The translations under genes and the position numbers were made by a program. Positions 36,801 to 48,800 of a stretch of 64,000 nucleotides of DNA are shown here, piece after piece; position 1 is the first letter of the stretch, and every line of letters begins with the position of its first letter. The notes under the pieces were generated by a model. That model was not told the origin of the DNA. It ran no database searches and worked only from the letters and a program-made list of their open reading frames with translations. Source of the DNA: Anodontia alba (taxonomy: Eukaryota; Mollusca; Bivalvia; Lucinida; Lucinidae). Location: NCBI GenBank assembly GCA_964016985.1, contig OZ024835.1:65928828-65992827 (forward strand), read 5' to 3'.

Positions 36801-39800
36801 TGAATCTATATCAACAACCTTGATCAAGTGATCTGATTGGCTGAAAATTAGAAATGGGCGTGGCTTCTTAATTTATTCAGCAGGACAAGGGTTAATATAT
36901 TTCTGCTACATAGGCTCATGAGCAGCAGTAGCAAAAAGAAAAACAAAAAGACACCCCTCAACATACTAAAATTTATTTTAGACCCCTAAAAATACCAAAA
37001 GCCATATAATATTTCTGTACCAAGAAAACTTTTAACTTATACAAACTGCAAAAAAACAAAAAAAAAAAAAAACAAAAAAAAAAACAAAAAAAAAAAAACA
37101 AAAAAAAAAACAAAAACAAAAAACGAACAAACAAACAAAAAAATGTTTGAGCAAAAACAAAATACATTGAAAATAATTTTTTCATTCTTTTTTTTTCAGA
37201 GAAAATAAGACTTGACCTTTCATGTGAATAGTCTGCATAGCCAACTCCTGCTTTCTTTGTAAATGAATGAAAAAAATTCAGATTGTCATCTGCTAAAATT
37301 TTGAATGTCGTCTGCTAAAATTTAAATGTCTGTTACAATTTTGCTAAGGCCTTAAGGGTTCAATGTAGGCATCTTATTTCTTCAAGTCTACATGAATGCT
37401 ATTTTTTCATTAAAGAAACCATCAGGCCCTGTTGACTTTGCCTCAGAACTGGCTAAGAAGATAGGAGTGTCTCCTGTGGCGAAACCACCATCACCGATTG
37501 CAGCGGAGGATGATGAAGAGGATGAAGAAAAATTGGAAAGAAAAGGTAGACACACCCCACTAAAACTTATCATAGTTCTAGATAAGAGGGCGTAGCCATT
37601 AAATATTTTTCTTATTTATCAGCGAAAACATATGTTGTGGGTACTCATTTGAATTGCCTCGCCGAGGCACTTCAAATGAGTACTCACAACATATGTTTTT
37701 GTTGAGAAATAAGAAAAAATATCAATACTTTTTGGTTGAAAAGAAAAGTACCTTATCTGAAGCTATCTACTTGTTATGGTTACCATAGTAACCCTATATA
37801 CTTGGATACCTTAACTCCTTACCAAACTTGACCTAAAATTTAAACGTCCTATGATGATGTATCTAAAAGTTGCTGGATGAGTGGTAAACAGTGTAGACTG
37901 TGATTCTGCGGCATCTGATCTAGATCCCTTCACATGGTGTTGCTATTTATTATGGGAGAACATGGAGGTAGTGTAAGGAATCTGAGAGGAAAATCACAAT
38001 CGATTATCGGGAAAGTAAAGCCAATTGATTATCGATTATACAATCGGATATCCCATAACTGGTGTCAAATAATAAATTATTATAGCATATGCGCTTTATG
38101 TTTCTATATTACTTAAAATGCACAACAGCATATGATAGCATAATTAGGGTAATTTAAGATATAGGTTGTTAGAAGACAAAGCAGATTTTGCAGCCATGGT
38201 TCGTGTCATAAAACTCGTAATTTGTAGGTCTCATTATGTGACCTTTGGCCCAAGTTTCTAAAAATAGAATTTCAAATAATCGATAGTGAAAAAAAAATAT
38301 CGATAGTTGCCGATACTAGGCTCATCCGATTAGTTTTTGATTATTTCGTTTAATCGGCACAACACAACATGGAGGTACACATTACATACACTTGTTAATG
38401 TAATGCGAGTCTACACTATTTGCCAAGGTCCCTTTTTGTGAAGTTTAGGCAATAATGTATTGATACTTTGTTCTACCCTGAACTTGGAAGAAGTTGGAGG
38501 GGCATATTGCTTTTGGGTTGTACATCTGCTCGTCTGTCCATCCATCCATCCATCTAACTGTCCACACGCTATGATTTTCTTGTCAGCAAGATATCCTGAT
38601 TAGTATTTAACCCTTAAAGCGCCAAGCAAAATTTGTAGCAGATGACATTCAAAAATTTTTTTTTATTTTTTCAGAGAAAACAAGTCTTGACATTTCATGT
38701 GAATTGTCTGCTTAGCAGATGATTCACATGAAATGTCAAGATTTGTTTTCTCTGAAAAATAAAAAAAAATGTTGTCAGCTGCAGTTGTGATTGGCACTTT
38801 AAGGGTTAAGCTAGGGCCTTGAAACTTGGTGAGCTTATTGGGGCTGAGAGTAGATCACCTGATTAAACAAACACTCTTATTAATTATGTTGGAGTTATGC
38901 CCCTTTTCAACTTTGGACTTTGTATGAACAAGCATTTTAGTTGGGGGCATAGTGTTTTACAAACACAATCCTAGTTGGTTTTCTTGTGCAGGATCAGAGA
39001 CGTCAGAGAAAAAGCACAGAAAGAAGGAGAAAGAGAAGAAAAAAAGTAAAAGTAAATCCAAGACAAAAGAAGATAAACACAAAGATGAGGAGGATGGTAA
39101 GATTAGAAATTAATTAAAAAAAAAACGAGCCACATTCGTGGTCCCTTTGCAAGGCTACACTTCTAGTTCTTTGGTTGAAGTTTCCCCTTTACCAGCTGCT
39201 TAAGTGAGCAAACAGCATAGGTTTTGCCGAGGCTGTGCAAATGTGCAGGCTTGATTGAGCCAGCCTTGGTAGCTCAGTTGGATGCACGTCCATCTGGTGA
39301 TCAGCAGGTCACGGGTTCAATCCCTGCCAGGTACGGGAACATTCTTTGGTGGAGATTGATAATGAAGTATAGTCTACAGTCATTCTCTCCCTTCTGTTGA
39401 TTTAAGAAGGGCAGTTGTCAGTTTCTGGTGAAAGAATGTGCACAATTACTGGTTAACCGCTTAGAGGACTAAGCATGTCCAGGAAAAAGTGTGGTTAGGT
39501 AAACTGAAGGTGCTCAACATGGGAACGCTTTAACTCTTAACCATACTTATCCGAAATTTTGAAATAGTCCTATTTATTCTCCACATCATTAGGAACACAA
39601 AAGGTTGGTGAATAGCACCGTCAATATTTGTACATTTACTGAAAAATGACATGTGCACAAAATTTATACACTCATGTATAATGATCATACAAAAGTTTAT
39701 GAAAATTAATAAACCCTTTTAAAGGTAATGCCGGATGTCTCACAAATTGTATGGTGGCATAACAGTGCTAATTTAGTTCAAACTTTGCATAATGGGGCAC

Positions 39801-42800
39801 CAAATCCAGGGCTGCTCTTTATGCCATTAAACTGCTCTGCAAATCTCAGCACTCTAAAATTCCACTTCAACTACTAAATAGAACCAGTCTCACTCTGCAA
39901 ACTTCAGCACTCTAAAATTCCACTTCAGCTACTAAATAGACCAGTCTAGCTCTGCAAACTTCAGTACTCTAAAATTCCACTTCACTATAAATAGACCATG
40001 TCACTCTGCAAAATTTGCATAATGGGGCACCAAATCCAGGGCTGCTCTTTATGCCATTAAACTGCTCTGCAAACCTCAGCACTCTAAAATTCCACTTCAA
40101 CTACTAAATAGAACCAGTCTCACTCTGCAAACTTCAGCACTCTAAAATTCCACTTCAGCTACTAAATAGACCAGTCTCACTATGCAAACCTCAGCAACTA
40201 CTAAATAGACCAGTCTCACTCTGCAAATCTCAGCAATCTAAAATTCCACATTAACTACTAAATAAACCATTCTGACTCTGCAAACCTCATCTCTCTAAAA
40301 TTCGATTTCAATGCCAAATAGACCAGTCTAGCTCTGCAAACTTCAACACTCTAAAATGTCACTTTAGCTATTAAATAAACCAGTCTCACTTCAGAGATGC
40401 CATAATCTATTAGTCATAAATGGGATAATATTTATATGCTTCATTTTTTTTCTTTTAAAGTGTTGGTACTTTTGAGTAAAAAAGTGAGTGCCTCATTTAC
40501 TTTTATGCCTATTATTACAGATTTGTTCGGCCCGCCTCCTGTTGAGGATGAGGATGACGATATATTTGGAAGCAAGGGAAAATTCGTTAGTAAAGGACTG
40601 TTTGATGATGATGATGAAGAAGAGGTGTGTATCACATATAAGCTGCTTTTTTTTTTCAATCCAAAAGAATTGATATTATTGTTATTTCTCCATGAAAAAC
40701 ATGTTGTGCGTACTCATTAGAAGCACCTCCTGAATACCTAGATCCATAGCTGTAGATGAGGTAATAGTTTTCTTATTTCTCCACATAACCATATGGTGCG
40801 GGTGCACATTTTCATGGAAAAATAAGAAAAATCTCAGTAATTTCTGGGAAAAAAGTCTTTATCTGGATCAGTTATGCCACACCCACTTTTAATTTTCAGC
40901 CAGTTAGATTATATGATCCAGATTGTTGATACGTACTTAATGTTCACATACTTAATGACAAACGGTGCTGATCCAGATCATTTGGCTTCTTCAGAGCTGA
41001 TCTGGATCTACACTGTTTGCAAAGGCAGGGCATATCAGGGACCAGCAAGACCAGGGTTAAGTTTATGCATGGGTCACAGTTAGGTACAGGCCCAATGTTT
41101 CATTCCGGGCAAGCTCTATTCTGCTTAGTGACTTTGAGGTCAAGGTCTCAGACTTAAGAATTTTTTCTTAATTTTTTACGTTCAAATTCTTAAAGATGTA
41201 TATCACCAGAATGCCTGGATGACGGTAGTTAGTGCATTGGTTGTTAGATACTGGCCCAAAGATTTAAATGCAAGCTTTACTCCCTGCAGTACTCTGAGGT
41301 CAAATCAGATTCTTTTGTCATACAATGGACAACAGAAATTTCTGGGGAGCCTTCCTGTCCTACCACAGATGTTTTTATGCTTTCACCTAATATGTTGATA
41401 TTTCTACATACAGGGTGGCATATTTGATGAGATTGAGAAGAAACCATCAAGAAAGAGCATTTCTGAAGATGAAGAAGGTAAAGTAGCTTAAATATTCAGA
41501 CAGATAGGCCTGAGCAAATATTAAAAATATTAATACTTTTTGGTTAAAAAAAAAGTGGCTTTACAGAGCTGTGGGAACCTGTTTTCTGTGTGTACTGACT
41601 AATATTCAGAGAGATATGAAACATTCTGATCAGCTTTTCTGGCTGCAGAGTTCCGTAATAACCCAAAATATTGGGACAGACAGGCTGAGCAAACAGTAAA
41701 CACGTGGATCAGATGCCGCACAATGCCGCATCTGATCAGGCTCTGCACTGTTTGCTACTCTTCCAGCACTATTTTAGAAACATCAACAGGTAGTAAAATA
41801 GATGTTCAAATTTTAGGACAAATATGGTAAAATTTTCCAGTATTTAGGGTAAATATGGTATGCCACATTAGTGAAATTAAGGCCATCTTTTGGTTATAGA
41901 AGCTGTTTCAAAAAAAAAAAAAAAAAGTGCTACTTAGGAGAAAAAGACACTTCAGACTTTCTATTGAAATAATCTTTCAGTGTGTGTACCTTTAGCAAGG
42001 CCACATGTCCAGTTCTTTGACTGGTTTACCCATGGTCTGCCGTATACCTGAGCAAATAGCAGAGGGTCTGGTGAGACTTTGTGGGTGTGCAGGTTCGCCT
42101 CAATCATTACTGTTTTCATATGGTACAATGGCTCTTTTCCCATGATGTGGCTTAATTAGATATATTGAATAGAAACAGTAACCACATTGTACTTGTCTGT
42201 GCAGTTGCTATGTAAAAGATAATAGATTGCTTTGAGAGTGAATTTGAGTCTCATATGTATGGTCATATTTACCTTAAGTATTCAGATAGACAGGCATGAG
42301 CAAACAGTGTACACTCAATTCAGATGGTGCAGAACATAGCATGTAACCCAGATCCGGGTAAACAGTTTGCATTAACAGATACAATTTCTATGATAAGAAA
42401 AATAAAAAATAAAGTAAACCATTTACTGTGTAAACAAGAGATGGACATTTCCGCTAGATTGGTAGAAGAGTCCACTTGGCGTAAATGGATTAACAGCTTG
42501 AGAGTCTTATGCAAGCATTTGTTCATTCACAGCTCCTAAACACAAGAGAGAAAGAAAAAGAACGTCCAGCGGCAAGAAAATTCCTGCCGGAGCAAAAGCC
42601 GTCCTCGGAGGTAATATCTGGGCCCAGTTGTTCAAAGCTAACGATGTCGTTAGTTAACGATTCGTTAAAATTTACATCGAGTGATACGCAAATATGCTGA
42701 AATTTTTTGCTGAAAAAATGTGAGTAGCTTTTGCAGTGCAAAAGCTACTCACATTTTTTCAGCAAAAAATATCAGAATATAGTATATTGAATCCGCTAAA

Positions 42801-45800
42801 ACAGTTAACGAAATGACCCTTAACGAGCTCGTTAAGCTAACAACGCTTTGAACAACTGGGGCCTGGTCTCATTTTTTATCATATTCAGGGAATGAATATT
42901 CTTTCAAGGAATGCAACTCAAGTCAGTTTATTTTTGTTCCCTTCTGAAAAAGGGTTCATTGGGGGCAAATCCTTTCCTTTTGAAATGGGGCTTGGTGCAA
43001 AGAAAGGCAAACAGGAAGTCACAAAAGATGTTGCCCTTGTAAAATTGTGATTACCCGTAACAACAGCTAAGGTACTACTGTCCCTCCCCTAGACTCACCT
43101 GAGAATGGAGGCAAATATTTCCTTGTCAAAATTACTTCCCTTCAAGGTTTACCCTTTCCCATTAATTGCCTCCATTTCAGAACTGGAAGAGTTAAGCAAA
43201 AGATGTATTTTGTTCAAAACCTTAAAAACCTGTACATGTGTTTTTCTTAAAAAAAAAAAAAAACACTAAAAAGCCTAACCCCGCCCCCCCCCCCCCCCCC
43301 CCCCAAAAACAAAAAAAAAAAAAAACAAAAAAAAAAAAAAAAACAAAAAAAAACAACAACAACTAAAAAGCCTGTATTTTCTTCAGAAAGAAAAAAATTG
43401 CCCTGGCAAGTTTTGCAGATTTTTTTCTGAAAAGAAAAAAGTAAATGATTAAAATTGATTGTAAAGCATTTTGGAACGGTTGCAGTTGGGTTCATTTTGT
43501 TTGAGGTTTCCAGATCACCACTGCTTACAAGTATTGTAAATGTCTAAATGGATCACAGTGTTGAGAATAATCAAGGAGGCATATGCACACCATATGGGCT
43601 GCGTCAAGAAAAAGGTGTCTTTGAACATACACCAACAGTGTGGATTCACATCATCCTGTACATGCCCAAAGTATCATCTGGGCATTTGCTTTCAACTGAT
43701 AATTCTATCGTGTCCAGTCATTCTGTTAGCAGACATCGAAGGCCCTGATCAGACTGCGCAGATGTGCAGTCTGATCAGGGTCTTCGATGTCTGCATATGC
43801 CTAAGACATGTTTTCGCATGGCATGGCCCATATAATCTTGTTTCATTCTAATGTAGATTCTTTGATTGAAAGTTCAATGAAAGAGGATGTGAAAGAGGAA
43901 AGTAAGCCACCGCCACCAAAATCATCGGGTGGGTTATTCGATGATGATGATGAAGAAGATGACTTGTTTGCATCCGTTAAAACTGAGAAGAAAAGTGAAG
44001 CCAAGAAAGGTACATATACAACATAACTCCAGATAAGGCACTTTATTCAAATAAAAATTATTGATTTTTGTCTTATTTCTGGACAAAAAACATATGTTGT
44101 GGGTATGGTCATTCTCTCCTTTCCATTGATTCAAGAAGGTCAATTGTCAGTTATTGGTGAATTTGTTTGTATGTGTTGAGGTTTTATGGCCCAGTCAACC
44201 CAATGGGGTCATGTCGAGCGCGGTCAGTTTACCTAACCACACGTTTACTGGGCAGGCTTAGTCTTCTAAGCGGTTAACCAGTATTGTGCACATTCTTTTG
44301 CCAGAAACACACAACTGTCCTTGAATCAGCGGAAGGGGGAGAATGACCATAAAAAATATTTCATGATAATCTCCACGAAAAAATGTTGCCGACCTCTGCG
44401 AGGGTTGAAAAGCGACCTCGTGGCCTCCAGTCGGACGGCGCATCCAACTGAGCTACTGAGGCCGGCCAGTTAATGGTGAAAGTATATGCTCAAAGCACAG
44501 GCTAACTGCTCAGAGCACAAAAAGTGTGAGTAGGTGAACTGACTGTCTTGACAGCCCTTCCAGCCCTGCAGACAAAACACCCAGTCAGCATTCTACGTAA
44601 ATCTATATCGGGCCGTCATCGGCCTGTCAGGGTAGCTGACGGGCCGATAATGGCCCGATGTAGATTTACGTAGAATGCTAGCTGGGACAGATACTTTATA
44701 TGCAAACAGTGTAGATCCAGATGAGATGGCTCATCTAAGCCATCTCATTAGGATTTACACTATTTACCATTCTGTTTCTGATTTTTGATTGACATCTTTA
44801 TTTGCAACAATGGAAACAAACTAGATCGTTCAGGTCCTCTCTTACCTAAGTACAGTCGAGTCGACTCCCGTTATCTCGAATTCCACTGGACGCATTGAAA
44901 CAGTTAGTGATATCCGTACTTCGACATATCAGAGTTGAGAGAGTGAGGAAATCAATAAATTGAACAACCACATTTAACAAATGAATATGTAATTTGATTC
45001 CTGAAATTAGAAATAGATATATAAAATAATGTAGAAAAGAGGAGAAATTGCTCCTGAGGAGCAATTTCTCCTTTTTTCCACATTATTTTGTTATGTGTTG
45101 TCATAGTTCCATATTAAAACAGGGACCAGATTTTCACTTTGAGATAAGCGGTAATTTGAAATAAGCGAGTTCAAGATAACGAGGTTCGACTGTATGTTTA
45201 AACATGTAAAGTTATTTTTTAGAATGAATAAATATTGTTTAAAGTAACAGTGGATGTGCCCAAATTCAAAGATAGATGCATCCACTTCAGAAACTTGGGA
45301 GTGAAAGGGTTATCAGTGTTGAGTGGGCCATAAAACTCCGATTCAAATAAACAAACAGTTTGTTTTGTACAGAATCTCCGAAAGCAAACATGGGCTGTTT
45401 GTTTTGTACAGAATCTCCCAAAGCAAACATGGGCTGTGGTATGTTTCAGATTTTAGAACAAGTATAGTAAGAAGTTATGGTATACTTAGGGTAAATGTAG
45501 TGAATTCTTTGTTTCTTATAGAAGCACCAAAGGCGAATGTTAGCTCTGGTATGTTTGAAGACAATGAGGATGAAGATGATATGTTCGGTGAATCAGCTCC
45601 TAAGAAGGAAGAAGTTACAAAGAAAGATAATAAACCAAAACATAAGGTTAGATATTTTTGGAGTACCTTTAGAATCTGTTTGCCAGTTAATCCTTGCCCT
45701 TCTGAATAAGTTAAGATGCCACGCACATTTCCAATTTTCAGCCAGCCAGATTACTTGATCCAGGTTGAAATTCACATACTTAATGAAAATAGTGCAGAAC

Positions 45801-48800
45801 CAGATCAGTTGGCTTCTTAGAAGCCAGCTGATCTGGATCTGCACTGTTTGCAAAGACAGGGCATACCAGGGTTCAGCAAGGTCAGGGTTAACCTTACCCT
45901 AACTGTCATTAAGTATACCAGATATAGGTATGCTAAATATGATTAATTAATTAACCTAACCCCATACATGCCATAACCTCAGTTGGTCAATCTGTGAGAT
46001 CTGAGAAAAATTTAAGTGAGATTTCAAAAAATTCTGTGAGATTTTTTCTCGGCGCTGTATTTTGTCATACGAAGTAATTTTCGAAATTTAAAGCTTATTT
46101 ATTTGAAAGGCATGACTTCTGCAGGAGTCTTTAAAGTGTTTAAATAATGAGGGCCAGCAAACTTTATCCCTCTTGAGAAAGCATGATGTACACTCTTTGA
46201 GCTCTTCTTCACCCATGGAAATTCTTCAGACCATGCAGGGTTGAAATGGACAGAATAGGCCTTTTTCTTGGATGCTGGAGATGCTTTTGCATCAGGAGAA
46301 GCAGGGCGCTTGGGCATGATACTGGCAGTACTTCAAATTTAAGAATGATTTATGACTAAAATCTGCATTTTATATAAAGATATCAACATCTGCTTGAGCA
46401 ACCCTAATTCTATTCTTTATGTGACAATTATTGCAAACAAAACAAAAAAATATACAACATAAAAGGGGCCGCTAATTATCACAAATACTTACCCTAAGAC
46501 CAGACACAATACGCCAACCCCATTTTTCTTCAAGCCAGATCATTGGCGCATGCCATTATCTCGTCCACTAGCGTAACTGATCATCTTTAGTTGACCCAGA
46601 AAGCGTGTCCGATTGACCAATCTGTCATTTAACACCTTCTTAATCATTTAATTACTATTGTTTATCATGTTTATTGCGGAATCAACAGTCCACCATCACA
46701 GGTCATGCGGATACCTTTGCACTTATTTTGATACTTGTTATCGGCTTTCGATTCAACATAATAGAATACACTTCTATTGATCCGGAAACCAATACTACAG
46801 TGACTGTCTACAAAAAAGGCGCCTTAAGATTTTTTTCCGATGGGGTTTTTCGATTCCGTGAGTTTTACCGCTCACGGCGTGAGCCCGTGAGAAACGTCAG
46901 AATTACGTGAGGTTTTTCCTCACGGCGTGAGACTTGGCATGTATGTAACCCTAACCGTCAATGACGTGGCTCTGACTTAATCCTAACCTTCTGTGCAATT
47001 AATGGGTGTGTAGAATAGCTGACAGATTCTCTAAAGTCTAGCTGACTTTTTCCATTCTCACTGGAGGTAACATACAAATCAGTAAAATCCTAATTGATTC
47101 AAAATTGTAATATTGTAATTCAGCCAATTATATCAGCCAAGACTTCAGTTAATTCATATTATTGATTATTTTTTACTGGTGCTGTGTTTTGCAGTTTCAT
47201 TTGCAACATTTTCTGCATGGGTTAAAATCAATGACTGATATGAAATATAATATAGGTCAAGAAAAGAGGGGGTATCCTATAAATAGTTTTCTTATTTCTG
47301 TACATAAGTATATGTTGTGGGTACTTGTTCTTCATGAAAACAGATTTTGTGGGTACTCATTAGAAACACCTGTGCGAGGCTTGAAGAGCTTTATGTAAAA
47401 TTTTTGAGTGATTCACCAATGTTTAGATATCAATAAAATTCACAAAAATAAAATTCATTTCTTATAATTATATTTAGTTCATATATTATAGAAAAAGTAT
47501 ATGTAAAATATCTCATTTTAGAAATTTGCCTGAAAAAAAAAATAGTTCCAGAATTCCTGCTAATAAGTATAAATTTCCATTTTCAAATTGCAGTCAGCCA
47601 GTGAAGCTGTGCTAAATAACTGTAAGCCTGTTGAGATGGAATTATTTGTGTTTGTAATTTTATGACGCATACCGTAAATACCGTACCTGTTTTTACAGCT
47701 ACCAGCAGGTGCCGTACCAATGTTTGGTAAAGGTCCTAACCCACTAGTGGCAGCTATAGCCAAAAGGAGAGCTGACTCAGATGAGGTAAGGCTTGGGTTT
47801 GTAAAGGATTCATTTTACCGATTCCACCTCCCTGTGGCCTCGGTAGCTCTGTTGGATGCGCGTCTTACTGGTGATCAGGAGGTTGCAGGTTTGACCCTTC
47901 ATGGGTTGGTAACATTTTTTCGTGGAGATATGGGATCATGAAGTATTTTCTATGGTCATTCTCTCCCTTCCCCTGATTCAAGAAGGGCAGTTGTAAGTTT
48001 CTGGCGAAAGAATGTGTACAATACTGGTTTACTGCTTAGAGGACTAAACCTGCCCAGTAAAAGTATGGTTAGGTGAGCTGACCATGCTCGACATGAACCC
48101 TTTCAGTTGACAGGGCCTTGAAACCTCAACACAAAACAAAACCTCCCCTGAATTTTACAAAATCACCAATATCTTATACTGCAAGACAAAAATAAGGGAT
48201 GATTGTCACTATTGTCGTTTTCTGCAAAATGGTCTTTTGTTTTTGAGAATATATGTTTGGCAGTTATTTAGCTTATAAATTACATTTTGTGAAACATGGA
48301 TAGTATCATCTTATATGAAAACATTCTCCAAAAATTTATTTCTTCTTAAATGAATATGCAGAAAACTTGAACTTGCACACATTTCATTGCTTTTTTATAT
48401 ATAGTCGAACTTCAATGGCTCGAACATCATTGGGACCATAGCAATTTGTTTGAGATATGGGTAGTTCGAGCCACTGAGGGTTAATTATGGCGCAAGGTAA
48501 GGAAGCAAATGGTGATAAATTAGGGAATTTTTTCCGTCTTCTATACAATAATTTGTTGAGTGTACTCATTAGAATTGCCGTGATGAGGAGATTCTAATGA
48601 GTACACACAACATACAATTTCATGATAAAATCAGAACATTTATCTAAATATTTGTTTTCTGGACCTATTGGAAGAATTTCATGGGGACTCCAAAACGAGT
48701 TCGAATGATCCATGGTAAACGAGCCATCGGTGTTCGAGCTATTGAGGTTTTACTATATGTGTGTATTTCGTTTTAGGAAGAGAACAATGAATGGTCAGAT

